A stretch of DNA of 64,000 bases. It comes from Archangium lipolyticum (GTDB lineage Bacteria > Myxococcota > Myxococcia > Myxococcales > Myxococcaceae). Location: assembly GCF_024623785.1 (NCBI RefSeq), contig NZ_JANKBZ010000003.1, positions 310,001-374,000 on the forward strand, in the 5' to 3' direction. Below the pieces are notes generated by a model, which saw only the letters and a list, made by a program, of their open reading frames with translations, ran no database searches and had not been told where the DNA came from. Shown piece by piece: positions 21,783-33,333 of this stretch (the stretch's first letter is position 1; each line of letters opens with the position of its first letter). A program made the translations under genes and the position numbers.

Positions 21783-23783
21783 ATGAGCGAGCGAATCGGA
21801 AGCACGGTCATCGAGAACGTCCGGCCGGAACTGGACGCGGGCCGTTGGGCCGTGAAGCGGGTCGAGGGTGAGACCCTCAAAGTCCAGGCCGACATCTTCA
21901 AGGAGGGCCACGACATCCTCGTGGCCGTGGTGCGCTGGAGGCAGTCCGCGCCGAAGGACAAGGCGACGGACTGGACCGAGACGCCCATGGTCTCCAAGGG
22001 GAACGATCTCTGGGAGGGCGAGTTCCTCCTGGCGCGCAACGGCCGTTACGAGTTCACGGTCGAGGCCTGGCCGGACCTCTTCGCCACCTGGGTCACGGAA
22101 GTGAAACGCAAGGTGGACGTGGGCCGGGACGTGCGCAGCGAGCTGCTCGAGGGCGCCGCCATGCTCCGCGCCCATGCCGAGCGCGCCCAGAAGGCCGGCA
22201 GCGCCGACGAGGCCCGGCGCATGGTCGAGGCCGCCGCCCTCTTCGAGAAGGGCATGAGCGCCAACGCCATCGCCGCGGCCATGGATCCGGGGCTCACCCT
22301 GGTGGCCTCCAAGTACGCGGACCGCTCCATCGCCACCCGCTACGACCGCGTCCTCGAGGTCTTCGTGGACCGGGAGAAGGCACGCTTCGGCTCCTGGTAC
22401 GAGTTCTTCCCGCGCTCGGCGCTGCGCGACGGCCGCACGCACGGCACCTTCCGCGACGCCGAGAAGTGGCTGCCCTACGTGCAGTCGCTGGGCTTCGACA
22501 TCATCTACCTGCCGCCCATCCACCCCATCGGCCGCAAGGCGCGCAAGGGCAAGAACAACAGCCTCACCGCCACCCCCGAGGACGTGGGCAGCCCGTGGGC
22601 CATCGGCGGCCCCGAGGGCGGTCACAAGGCCGTCAATCCCCTGCTCGGCACGCTGGAGGACTTCCGCGGCTTCGTGAAGGCCGCCAACGCGCTGGGCATC
22701 GAGATCGCCCTGGACATCGCCTTCCAGTGCTCGCCGGACCACCCCTACGTGAAGGACCACCCGGAGTGGTTCCAGCACCGGCCGGACGGCACCATCAAGA
22801 CGGCCGAGAACCCGCCCAAGCGCTACGAGGACATCGTCAACTTCGACTGGCTGGGCCCCGGCCGCGCCACGCTGTGGCCCGAGCTCAAGTCCGTGGTGCT
22901 CCACTGGGTGGAACAGGGCGTGCGCATCTTCCGCGTGGACAACCCGCACACCAAGCCGCTCCAGTTCTGGGCCTGGCTCATCCGCGAGGTGCAGACCGTC
23001 CATCCGGACACCGTCTTCCTCTCCGAGGCCTTCACCCGGCCCAAGGTGATGAAGCACCTGGCCAAGGCGGGCTTCCAGCAGTCGTACACCTACTTCACCT
23101 GGCGCAACTTCAAGCAGGAGATGGAGGAGTACCTGGAGGAGATCACCTCCCCGCCCGTGTCCGACTACATGCGCGGCAACCTCTGGCCCAACACGCCGGA
23201 CATCCTCCCCGAGTTCCTCCAGCGCAGCGGGCCCGGTGGCTTCCGCCTGCGCGCCGCCATGGCCGCCACCCTCTCCAGCTCCTGGGGCATGTACTGCGGC
23301 TACGAGCTGTGCGAGGGCACGCCCATCAAGCCCGGCAAGGAGGAGTACCTCGACTCGGAGAAGTACGAGCTCAAGGCGTGGGACCTGGACCGGCCGGGCA
23401 ACATCCGCGACTACATCTCGCGGCTCAACGCCATCCGCCGCGAGCACCGCGCCTTCCAGCTCTACGGCAACCTGCGCTTCTTCCAGTCGGAGAACGAGCA
23501 GGTCATGTTCTACCTGAAGCGCACGCCGGACGGCTCCAGCCAGGTGCTGGTGGCGGTGAGCTTCGATCCCTTCCAGCCCCAGGAGTCCGTGCTGCACGTG
23601 CCCCTGGCGGAGCTGGGCATCCAGCCCGACGAGACTTACCAGGTGCACGAGCTGATGACGGACCAGCGGAGCCTCTGGCAAGGGCCCACCGCGCACGTGC
23701 GCCTCACGCCCGAACAGCCCGCGGCCATCTGGGCGGTCTACCGCTTCCGTCGCAGTGAACAGGCGTTCGACTACTACGAATAG
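21783..23783 (+). CDS. glgE: Alpha-1,4-glucan:maltose-1-phosphate maltosyltransferase
   Basis: 666 residues, GH13_3 enzyme that extends glucan with maltose-1-phosphate. An N-terminal beta-sandwich (to about 110) and helical insert precede the (beta/alpha)8 barrel. Family signature segments include DIIYLPPIHPIG, GRKARKGKNN, WFQHRPDGTIKTAENPPKRY and DIVNFDW; the nucleophile is the Asp in IFRVDNPHTKP and the acid/base is the Glu in FLSEAFTRP. The ATG at 21783 begins MSERIGSTV; an in-frame start 57 bp upstream adds non-conserved sequence. First gene of a complete glgE-treS-mak-glgB operon. Confidence 0.95.
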   Translation: MSERIGSTVIENVRPELDAGRWAVKRVEGETLKVQADIFKEGHDILVAVVRWRQSAPKDKATDWTETPMVSKGNDLWEGEFLLARNGRYEFTVEAWPDLFATWVTEVKRKVDVGRDVRSELLEGAAMLRAHAERAQKAGSADEARRMVEAAALFEKGMSANAIAAAMDPGLTLVASKYADRSIATRYDRVLEVFVDREKARFGSWYEFFPRSALRDGRTHGTFRDAEKWLPYVQSLGFDIIYLPPIHPIGRKARKGKNNSLTATPEDVGSPWAIGGPEGGHKAVNPLLGTLEDFRGFVKAANALGIEIALDIAFQCSPDHPYVKDHPEWFQHRPDGTIKTAENPPKRYEDIVNFDWLGPGRATLWPELKSVVLHWVEQGVRIFRVDNPHTKPLQFWAWLIREVQTVHPDTVFLSEAFTRPKVMKHLAKAGFQQSYTYFTWRNFKQEMEEYLEEITSPPVSDYMRGNLWPNTPDILPEFLQRSGPGGFRLRAAMAATLSSSWGMYCGYELCEGTPIKPGKEEYLDSEKYELKAWDLDRPGNIRDYISRLNAIRREHRAFQLYGNLRFFQSENEQVMFYLKRTPDGSSQVLVAVSFDPFQPQESVLHVPLAELGIQPDETYQVHELMTDQRSLWQGPTAHVRLTPEQPAAIWAVYRFRRSEQAFDYYE

Positions 23784-23798
23784 ACACCCTCGCCCTTT

Positions 23799-25456
<1,658 letters not shown>

Positions 25457-25460
<4 letters not shown>

Positions 25461-26794
25461 CGACGCCGATCGATCTGACCAAGCTCCCCGACTACCTCCG
25501 CAACCAGCGCTGGTTCGCGGGCAAGGCCTGGCCCATCAAGTCGGTCTCCGTGGTGGACCACGTCAGCCTGGACCTGCCCGGCGGACGCGCCTTCACCCTC
25601 GCCGTGGTGGAGGTCCACTACGAGCTGGGCAGCCCCACCCGCTACCTGCTCCCCGTGCTCGCCTCGGACGAGGGCGTGCAGGACGCCTTCGAGGACGTGG
25701 AGGTGCTGCGCGCCTTCTTCCAGCTCATCCGCGAGAAGCGGGAGATCCCCAGCGCCTCGGGCAGGCTCGTGGGCGAGTGGCTGGACACCCCCGAGGGGTT
25801 GATGGCCCTGCCCTCCCCCCTGCCCGTGCGGCGGCTGCAGGTGGAGCAGAGCAACACCTCCGTGGTGGTGGCCGAGAAGGTCATCCTCAAGGTCATCCGC
25901 AAGCTGGAGGCCGGCATCAACCCCGAGTACGAGGTGGGCCGCTACCTGGCGACGAAGACGTCCTTCCGCGCCACCCCCACCCTGCTCGGAGCGCTCCAGT
26001 CCGAGGGCCCCGCGGGCGCCACCCTCGCCGTGGTGCACCGCTACGTCCCCAACGCCACCGACGGCTGGCGCTACACGTTGGATCATTTCCGCCGCGCTCC
26101 CCGCCTGACGCAGGACTTCCTCGGGGAGCTGCGCGGGCTGGGCCAGCGGCTGGGCGAGCTGCACCGCGCGTTCGGCTCCAGCACCGATGAGCCGGCCTTC
26201 AGCCCGGAGCCCATCCAGACGGAGGATCTGCAACGCTGGAGCGCCTCCATGGTGGGCGAGCTGGGCGTCACCATCAACGAGGCCCTGCGCCAGTTCCCCG
26301 AGCTGGAGGGCAAACGCGAGAGCCTCATCGAGCACGCGAAGCGGCTGGCGCACGTATCCCCTTCAGGGCAGAAAATCCGCATTCACGGAGATCTGCACCT
26401 CGGACAGGTGCTCCGGTCGGAGGGGGACTGGCTCATCTTCGACTTCGAGGGCGAGCCGGGACGCAGCTTCACCCAGCGGCGGGAGAAGTACTCGCCCCTG
26501 AGGGACGTGGCGGGGATGTTGCGCTCCTTCGACTACGCGGAGGCCACGGTGCAGCTGGAGGGACAGGCCGCCGGCGAGCGCGTGGGACCGGCGCGCCAGG
26601 CCTTCCTGGACGGTTACCGCGGCGTCACACGAGGGGCCGCGTTCCTCCCGCAGGACGACGCGACCTTCAACACGATGCTTGACGCCTTCGAGCTGGAGAA
26701 GATGCTCTACGAAGTGCGTTACGAGCTACAGAACCGGCCGGACTGGGTGCGCATCCCCGTCCAGGCGCTCTTGAGGATGGAGGTTCGCAAGTGA
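25457..26794 (+). CDS. mak: Maltokinase (Pep2-type)
   Basis: 445 residues from a GTG that overlaps the treS stop. It phosphorylates maltose to maltose-1-phosphate with ATP, the substrate of GlgE. An N-terminal cap domain contains [11 protein letters not shown]; the kinase-like lobe has EQSNTSVVV, then [12 protein letters not shown] with the catalytic Asp and [12 protein letters not shown] with the metal-binding Asp, followed by [13 protein letters not shown]. These are the standard Mak/aminoglycoside-phosphotransferase-like motifs. The stop overlaps the glgB GTG. Confidence 0.93.
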
Positions 26795-28989
26795 AGAAGC
26801 CGATGGATCGGCAGCAGGTGGACGCGGAGTTGCAGCAGGTGGTGGAGTTGCGGCACCCCGAGCCCCACCGCGTGCTGGGCATCCACCCTGACGGGGATGG
26901 AATGGTGGTGCGGGCCTATCGCCCGGACGCGGTCTCCATCCACGTGGTGCCGGAGTTCGGCGGGCGCATCCCCATGACGCACCGGCAGGGGGGTGTCTTC
27001 GAGGCCCGGCTCAATGGCAAGACGGAGGCCTTCAACTACCTGCTCGAGGTGGAGTACCCCGGCAACAAGACGTTCACCCTGCGCGACCCGTACAGCTTCC
27101 TGCCCACGCTGGGAGACATGGATCTGTACTTCGCGGGCGAGGGCCGGCACGAGCAGCTCTGGAAGCGCATGGGGGCGCACCCCATCCACCACCACGGCAT
27201 CAACGGCGTGGCCTTCGCGGTGTGGGCCCCCACGGCCGCGGGCGTGTCCGTGGTGGGGGACTTCAACAGCTGGGACGGCCGGCTGCACGCGATGCGGCGC
27301 ATGGGCGCCTCGGGCATCTGGGAGCTCTTCGTCCCCGAGGTCGGCGAGGGCACGCGCTACAAGTTCGAGATCCGCCCGGGCGCCGGTGGGCGCCTCTTGA
27401 AGTCGGATCCGTACGCCTTCCGCACGGAGGTGCCTCCGGCCACCGCGTCGGTGGTGCACGACCTGAACCACTTCCAGTGGACGGACGAGCAGTGGATGAC
27501 GGGCCGCACCACCAAGAACGTGCACCACGAGCCGTGGAGCGTCTACGAGGTGCACCTGGCCTCGTGGCGGCGCGTCATCGAGGACGGAGACCGCTCCCTG
27601 TCGTACCGGGAGATGGCGCCCGCGCTCGCGGACTACGTGAAGCGGATGGGCTTCACGCACGTGGAGCTGATGCCGGTGGCGGAGCACCCCTTCGGAGGCT
27701 CCTGGGGCTACCAGGTGGGCAACTACTACGCGCCCACCGCGCGCTTCGGACACCCGGATGACTTCCGGTACCTCGTCAACTACCTGCACGAGCAGGGCAT
27801 CGGCGTGCTCCTGGACTGGGTGCCGGGACACTTCCCCCGGGACGCGCACGCGCTGGGCCAGTTCGACGGCACGGCCCTCTACGAGCACGCGGACCCGCGT
27901 CAGGGCACGCAGCCGGATTGGGGCACCTACGTCTTCAACTTCGGCCGCAACGAGGTGCGCAACTTCCTCATCGCCAACGCCCTCTTCTGGTTGGAGGAGT
28001 ACCACATCGACGGTCTGCGCGTGGACGCGGTGGCGTCGATGCTCTACCTCGACTACAGCCGCAAGCACGGCGAGTGGGTCCCCAACCGCTGGGGCGGCCG
28101 GGAGAACGAGGAGGCCATCTCCTTCCTGCGCGAGCTCAACGACACCGTGAACCGCAAGTTCCCGGGCGCGGTGATGATCGCCGAGGAATCCACCGCGTGG
28201 CCCAAGGTGAGCCAGCCCACCAGCGAGGGGGGCCTCGGCTTCCACTTCAAGTGGAACATGGGCTGGATGCACGACACGCTGACGTACTACTCGAAGGATC
28301 CGATCTACCGGCAGCACCACCACAACCAGCTCACCTTCGGTCTGCTGTATGCCTTCAGCGAGCACTTCATGCTGCCGCTGAGCCATGACGAGGTGGTGCA
28401 CGGCAAGGGGTCGCTGTACGGGAAGATGCCGGGAGACGCGTGGCAGAAGCGCGCGAACCTGAGGGCGCTGTTGGCGTGGATGTGGGCGCACCCGGGCAAG
28501 AAGCTGCTCTTCATGGGCGGCGAGTTCGGCCAGCCCGCCGAGTGGAACAATGACCGGAGCCTGGACTGGCACCTGCTGGGGGATCCGGGCCATGCGGGCA
28601 TCCAGGCGATGATGGCGGACCTGAACAGGCTCTACCGGAGCCACCCGGCGCTGTACGACGCGGACAGCGAGCCGGTGGGCTTCCAGTGGTTGCAGCCGGA
28701 CTCGGCGGCGGCGAACGTGCTGGCCTTCGTGCGGCGTTCGAGACAGCCGGGAGGCCACGTGGTGTGCATCGCCAACCTGTCGCCCGTGCCCCGCGAGAAC
28801 TACCGCGTCGGCTTCCCCCGGCACGGCAGCTACGTGGAGCTGTTGAACACGGATGCCCAGGACTACGGCGGCTCCGGCATCGGCAACAAGGGGCGCATCC
28901 ACACCGAGCCCCAGGGCTGGGACGGCCAGGATGCCTCGGCCGTGCTGACGCTGCCCCCGCTGTCCGTGCTCTGGTTCACCCCGGGGTAG
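26791..28989 (+). CDS. glgB: 1,4-alpha-glucan branching enzyme
   Basis: 732 residues, full-length GH13_9. Two N-terminal CBM48-type domains (to about 225; WAPTAAGVSVVGDFN is the CBM48 signature), then the barrel with DGLRVDAVASMLYLDYSR (nucleophile), MIAEESTAWP (acid/base) and LPLSHDEVVHGKGSL (transition-state Asp), and a C-terminal beta domain. It adds alpha-1,6 branches to the GlgE-made glucan. The GTG overlaps the mak stop and has GGAGGT upstream. Its 3' end overlaps the convergent gene at 28976 by 14 bp. Confidence 0.96.
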   Translation: MKKPMDRQQVDAELQQVVELRHPEPHRVLGIHPDGDGMVVRAYRPDAVSIHVVPEFGGRIPMTHRQGGVFEARLNGKTEAFNYLLEVEYPGNKTFTLRDPYSFLPTLGDMDLYFAGEGRHEQLWKRMGAHPIHHHGINGVAFAVWAPTAAGVSVVGDFNSWDGRLHAMRRMGASGIWELFVPEVGEGTRYKFEIRPGAGGRLLKSDPYAFRTEVPPATASVVHDLNHFQWTDEQWMTGRTTKNVHHEPWSVYEVHLASWRRVIEDGDRSLSYREMAPALADYVKRMGFTHVELMPVAEHPFGGSWGYQVGNYYAPTARFGHPDDFRYLVNYLHEQGIGVLLDWVPGHFPRDAHALGQFDGTALYEHADPRQGTQPDWGTYVFNFGRNEVRNFLIANALFWLEEYHIDGLRVDAVASMLYLDYSRKHGEWVPNRWGGRENEEAISFLRELNDTVNRKFPGAVMIAEESTAWPKVSQPTSEGGLGFHFKWNMGWMHDTLTYYSKDPIYRQHHHNQLTFGLLYAFSEHFMLPLSHDEVVHGKGSLYGKMPGDAWQKRANLRALLAWMWAHPGKKLLFMGGEFGQPAEWNNDRSLDWHLLGDPGHAGIQAMMADLNRLYRSHPALYDADSEPVGFQWLQPDSAAANVLAFVRRSRQPGGHVVCIANLSPVPRENYRVGFPRHGSYVELLNTDAQDYGGSGIGNKGRIHTEPQGWDGQDASAVLTLPPLSVLWFTPG

Positions 28990-29389
28990 GCCAGCCCTCG
29001 AAGGCAGCCCATCCGCCTGGAGGCTCGGCGATTCCGAGAGCCTCCAGGCACTCTCGAGCCAGCGAAGTCCAGGCGGGCTCGAATGGCCGCGTGGGCTCAG
29101 CCCGGGCAACCATCTCGGCGAAGGCTCGCACCCGAGGAGCCGCGTTCCGGAAGCGCTCCGCGTCCGCGCTTCCCCAGGTTTTTTCGCAGAAAGCCGCGAG
29201 CGTCTCCAAGCGCGAACTCAACACCGAGTGCAACTCGGACGGAGACGCCTGTGTACACCATTGCGAATAGAGACGCGGAGCAGCCAGCACGTAGAGGAGG
29301 TTGAGCGCTTCGGCGACCTTCGCGGCCTCCTGTACGAACGCTTCCTCAACCACAGTAGGGCCCCAGGCGAACGTTCTCCTCACCGGCAT
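28976..29389 (-). CDS. Hypothetical protein downstream of patatin
   Basis: 137 residues from an ATG at 29389 that overlaps the patatin stop by 10 bp, indicating coupled translation. Mostly helical (VEEAFVQEAAKVAEALNLLY, SRLETLAAFCEKTWGSAD, WTSLARECLEALG). No signal peptide and no known motif. Only this last third of the longer minus-strand frame is real; the rest is the antiphase shadow of the patatin gene. Confidence 0.65.
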   Translation of the reverse strand: MPVRRTFAWGPTVVEEAFVQEAAKVAEALNLLYVLAAPRLYSQWCTQASPSELHSVLSSRLETLAAFCEKTWGSADAERFRNAAPRVRAFAEMVARAEPTRPFEPAWTSLARECLEALGIAEPPGGWAAFEGWPTPG

Positions 29390-31221
29390 TTGCGCTTCTC
29401 CGGCTTGTTCGCCACGCACTGCCGCATGGGCGCGAACGTCTCCTCGGCCTGCTTCAGGACCTCCTCGGCAGGCCTCGCGCACTCGCTGACGGCGAGGGTC
29501 CCCCGGATCTCGAAGAGCCGGAGGATCTCCTGGCACCGGGACTGGAAGGTGCTCACCCCCTGGAGGAAGAGCGGCCGCATCACCTCGGGCGTGAAGGCAT
29601 ACCCCGAGGCGGTCGCCAGGGTCGCCTCGGGTCGGTACATCCACGAGCTGCGCCAGCTCGACGCCACCTGCTCGAAACGCGCCGGCCCCACCCAGGGGCT
29701 GGTGGCGACCTCGAAGCCCGGTGCCAGCGCGGGCGGCGTGAAGCCCTCCCCCGTGCGGTTGCAGAACTTCGTCGCGTTCGCCCGCGAGGCGACCCCCGCC
29801 AGCCGATCCATGCAGAGGTTGTACTCGGTGAAGCGCCGCGCGACGGCCGCCATCTCCCCCTGCTGGACCTCTCCCACCCTCGGTTGCGCGACGAACAAGT
29901 CGAGCGTCCGCATCAGCACGCCAAAGGCATGCGGCGGGTTGGGGATCGGCTCCGGCTCCAGCCCCGCGGTGGAGATGATCAGCACGCGCTCGGCGCCACG
30001 CTGCACCGCCTGGAGCAGGGGCAGCCCCGAGCGCACCCCTCCATCCACGAACGTTCCCCGCGTCCTGCCGGACTTCGAGGGCACCCAGTCCACCGGCTCC
30101 GCGAGCACCGGCTCGACGATGGAGGCCATGATCGCCTGGATGAGGCCCTCCACGCGCTCCGACTCGCTCGCGGTGGCGGAGAAGTCCGAGGGATCCTGAT
30201 CGCTGATGCCGTAGATGGCACCCGTGGCGTAGTCCACCGAGACGGAGACGAGCTCCGTGTGGTTGGTGAGCATGGCGGGGGTGATGGCGTCCTTCAGCTT
30301 GTTCTGGATGCCGTCGAAGCGCACCAGCCCGCGGACATCGTCCACGAGCTCCCAATCCCACGCGGAATTGACGCAGTACAGGTCCGACTCCACCGAGCAC
30401 GTGTAGTTGCTCACGAGCAGCTCGCGCGCGGCGCGCTCCTGTCCCGGCGTGTGGAACTTGTCGATCAACGCTCCGATGAGCGTCCCCGTGCTGGCCCCGG
30501 CCACCAGATCGATCCCCGCGTCGCCACAGCCCTCGGGAGCGGCCTTTCCCCGGCACTGCTCGAGGATGCCCAGCAGCCGCCAGAGCGCCCCGGCGGTGAA
30601 GGCCCCGTTGGCCGCTCCACCACTCAGCACGAGCGCGGTGGAGGGACGCTGAAGCGCGCGGTGCCACCGGCGGGCATGGATGTACTGCGCGGCGGCCTCG
30701 GCGCCCTCCTGGATGCCCTTCTCGAGCTCCTCCTTGCCGAGCGGCTTGCCCACGGCCAGCTGAAGCGCCGCCAGCGAGGGGGCGATCGAGATGGCGTTCG
30801 CCAGGAAGCGGGCCGCGTCGATCTCCGTCGCATCGGGAGCGGAGGGATCCACCGTGCTGGGGGCCTTGGGCAGGCCCCAGGGCGACTTCGTCCCTGCGTC
30901 ACGGAACTCCTGGTAGCAGGGGCCGGTGTCGGCGCCCGCCGCGTTGGACAGGCAGCCCACCAGGGTGACGAGGGGCGCGGGTGACCTGCCCAGCTCGGAC
31001 ATCCAGCCCGCGACCGTGGCCGGCGCGAGGTACGCGTCGGCCAGGTGATCGCGCGTCAGCCGTCCCACCCTCTCGGTCACCGTCACCGTGGGAGCCTGGC
31101 TGGGGTCGCCCTTCTCCGCGGGTTTGTTCAGCGTCTCGAGGATGAAGTCGGTCCTCGCGAAGTGGCAGGAACAGGCCGTGAGGGCCACCAGCGCGAGGAA
31201 CCAGGAGAACGGCCGTGTCAT
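29380..31221 (-). CDS. Patatin-like phospholipase lipoprotein
   Basis: 613 residues. Lipoprotein signal (FLALVALTAC) with GAGGAG five bases before the ATG. After a 170-residue N-terminal region the patatin domain begins: ALVLSGGAANGAFTAGAL (oxyanion-hole glycines), GASTGTLIGAL (GxSxG nucleophile Ser) and TFVDGGVRSGLPL (DGG catalytic Asp), so the Ser-Asp dyad is intact. It would hydrolyse acyl ester bonds of lipids from the periplasmic or outer face of a membrane. Third gene of a probable minus-strand operon after the kinase and FAD oxidase. Confidence 0.9.
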   Translation of the reverse strand: MTRPFSWFLALVALTACSCHFARTDFILETLNKPAEKGDPSQAPTVTVTERVGRLTRDHLADAYLAPATVAGWMSELGRSPAPLVTLVGCLSNAAGADTGPCYQEFRDAGTKSPWGLPKAPSTVDPSAPDATEIDAARFLANAISIAPSLAALQLAVGKPLGKEELEKGIQEGAEAAAQYIHARRWHRALQRPSTALVLSGGAANGAFTAGALWRLLGILEQCRGKAAPEGCGDAGIDLVAGASTGTLIGALIDKFHTPGQERAARELLVSNYTCSVESDLYCVNSAWDWELVDDVRGLVRFDGIQNKLKDAITPAMLTNHTELVSVSVDYATGAIYGISDQDPSDFSATASESERVEGLIQAIMASIVEPVLAEPVDWVPSKSGRTRGTFVDGGVRSGLPLLQAVQRGAERVLIISTAGLEPEPIPNPPHAFGVLMRTLDLFVAQPRVGEVQQGEMAAVARRFTEYNLCMDRLAGVASRANATKFCNRTGEGFTPPALAPGFEVATSPWVGPARFEQVASSWRSSWMYRPEATLATASGYAFTPEVMRPLFLQGVSTFQSRCQEILRLFEIRGTLAVSECARPAEEVLKQAEETFAPMRQCVANKPEKRKCR

Positions 31222-31230
31222 GCGGACTCC

Positions 31231-33246
31231 TCAAGAGCGAGAGGAGGCGATACTACCCACGGGCGTGGTGCGCGCCAGGGACGGCGCGATGCCAAGGTGC
31301 TCCTTCCAATACCCGCTCAGGAAGACGCCATCCGGATCCATGCGCTGGCGCACCTCCATGAACCTGTCCCACATGGGGTATTGCCGGCGCAGGTAGTCGG
31401 TGCCCGTCAGGGAGTCCGGTCTGGGCAGGTACTTGCCCCAGTGCAGGCGGAAGCCGAACGGCGCGAGCAGCTCCCAGAACCGCTCGTAGAAGTTCTGCCG
31501 GACGTGCTCCTTGTCCGTGCGGAACCAGAACACGTCCACCCGGATGGAGTGCCGCCCCTGGCTGGGGCTCATCCAGAAGGGGCTCGCGGCGCCCGCGTAG
31601 ATCTCGAATGCATACGCGCCGGTGCGCCCCATTCCCCTCGCCTCCCCGGCCCCCTGCGTGTCCGAGGGGTCGGGATTGAAATAGCCATCCAGGAGCTTCA
31701 TCACCTCCGCGGACCGCGCGATGTCGATGAAGAGCTCGGTGAAGTCCGTGGGCAACAGCTCGTCCGAGACGCCATCGTCCATTGGCAGGATCTCGTGCCA
31801 GGGGCCCCGGAACTCCTTCGTCTCCTTGGAGGGCACGAAGGCATTCAGGACGAGCCGCACCACCCTCTCGGTCAGCGGACCGTAGGGCGGATCATCGTGC
31901 GCGATGAAGTTGTAGAACTGATTGACGAAGATCTGGAAGACGCGAGGGATCGCGACGAAGGGTCTGCGGGTGAGCGCGCGGCGGTAGGTCTTCGACTCCG
32001 GGCTCGTCTCTCGGCGCGCCCGCCAGAGCTGCACCTTGTCGACACCCCGCTGGGGCCACCAGAGCAGCCGGGCATAGGTGTCGTCATCCGTCTCGAGGAA
32101 ATGCCGCAAGCCTCCCTCCCCAGGCTCGAACAACGCGACGGCGCACTGGCTGGTGCGGCTGGAGACCTGCTTGCCGACGACGTCGTAGCGCGGCTCGCAC
32201 TGGAAGGTCACCGTGGAGATGATGCCCAGCAGTCCCATGGAGACGCCCGCGGCGTAGAAGTCCTCGTTCCCGGGTGTGAGCTCGTGCACCCGGCCCGTCC
32301 CATCGATGAGGCGGATGCCCACGATGGACGCGCCCAGCTCGTGACGTGTCGTGCCCCCCATCGAGCCCGTGGACAGGAATCCGCCCACTGTCTGATGGGT
32401 GATGCCGCCGAGGTCCGGCAGCGCCCAGCCGCGCGCCTCCAGCTGGTGCAGGAGGCTGTTGTCCTCGTTGGACAGGGGATCGGTCGGATCCACTCCCAGG
32501 TGGCAACCCGCCTGGACGGTGACGCGCATCGCCCGCTCGTCCCAGTGGACGACCCGCGTGTACCGGTCGAGCTGCACGTTGATGTGCTGTCCGCTGTCGT
32601 CGGTGTAGATGCCCCCGGGCACGCAGTGGGTCGCGCCGCGCGTCCGGATCTGGACGCCCTGGGCCCGTGCGCGCTTGATGAGCTGGACGAGTTCCTCCTC
32701 CGTCTGCGGATGGACGAACCTCGGATCCAGTGCCGGGTGGAAGTAGTCATGCACCCCGAGCCGGACCCAGAGGCCCACGCCCACGCCGGTCAGCAGCAGC
32801 AGCGAGCCCGCGACATAGGTGAGCTTCTCCTCCGTGCCCGCCCCCCGGGGGAAGCTGCCGATGAGGGCGGCGCTCTCGAACCCGAAGAACGTCAGCTTCA
32901 CCGCGTTGGACAGTCCGACGAGCTCCGAGAACCGGTGGACGGTCGTGCGGTCGAGCCGGCGCAGCGCGTAAAGCGCCACGGAGCAGATGCAGCCCATCAT
33001 GGGCACCTCGATGAAGTGCAGGGCCCAGGCCGCGCCCCTGCTCCGGCTCAGGGTGGTCCGCGCCCGGCCGAAGAGCCGAGGGTGTGACAGGAACACGCTC
33101 CCCACGAGCGACCCCGTCAGGCTCAGCCAGCCGTAGACCTTCGCCCGCTTCCTCAGGGTCCGCCACCTCGCCTCCTCGGCCCGGGACGGGGCTACCTCCC
33201 TTGCAGAAGAAGTCTCGAGTGCTGGATGTTGTCGCAGGGGTGGCAT
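31231..33246 (-). CDS. Membrane-anchored FAD-linked oxidase (aldonolactone oxidase type)
   Basis: 671 residues from the ATG at 33246 (MPPLRQHPAL). The first 190 residues hold about four hydrophobic helices (for example LSLTGSLVGSVFLS and VAGSLLLLTGVGVGLW), an extension absent from classical enzymes. The rest is a FAD_binding_4 plus ALO-type oxidase: RTRGATHCVPGGIYTDD and GGITHQTVGGFLSTGSMGG bind FAD, and the C-terminal LHWGKYLPRP and MDPDGVFLSGYW are ALO signatures. Relatives oxidise aldonolactones or sugar alcohols. It sits 9 bp before the patatin gene. Substrate unknown. Confidence 0.85.
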   Translation of the reverse strand: MPPLRQHPALETSSAREVAPSRAEEARWRTLRKRAKVYGWLSLTGSLVGSVFLSHPRLFGRARTTLSRSRGAAWALHFIEVPMMGCICSVALYALRRLDRTTVHRFSELVGLSNAVKLTFFGFESAALIGSFPRGAGTEEKLTYVAGSLLLLTGVGVGLWVRLGVHDYFHPALDPRFVHPQTEEELVQLIKRARAQGVQIRTRGATHCVPGGIYTDDSGQHINVQLDRYTRVVHWDERAMRVTVQAGCHLGVDPTDPLSNEDNSLLHQLEARGWALPDLGGITHQTVGGFLSTGSMGGTTRHELGASIVGIRLIDGTGRVHELTPGNEDFYAAGVSMGLLGIISTVTFQCEPRYDVVGKQVSSRTSQCAVALFEPGEGGLRHFLETDDDTYARLLWWPQRGVDKVQLWRARRETSPESKTYRRALTRRPFVAIPRVFQIFVNQFYNFIAHDDPPYGPLTERVVRLVLNAFVPSKETKEFRGPWHEILPMDDGVSDELLPTDFTELFIDIARSAEVMKLLDGYFNPDPSDTQGAGEARGMGRTGAYAFEIYAGAASPFWMSPSQGRHSIRVDVFWFRTDKEHVRQNFYERFWELLAPFGFRLHWGKYLPRPDSLTGTDYLRRQYPMWDRFMEVRQRMDPDGVFLSGYWKEHLGIAPSLARTTPVGSIASSRS

Positions 33247-33333
33247 GGGCTTGCTCCAGGTCGAAGACTCGAGTCTCGGGACAAGACTCGAGCACCCGAG
33301 GCGGCGAGCCCCGCAACAGCGGTGGCCCACACC

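Noticed and set aside
29390-30667. The N-terminal two thirds of a 563-residue minus-strand frame
   Set aside because: This part is the shifted shadow of the patatin gene; only the final 137 codons (28976-29389) look like protein.
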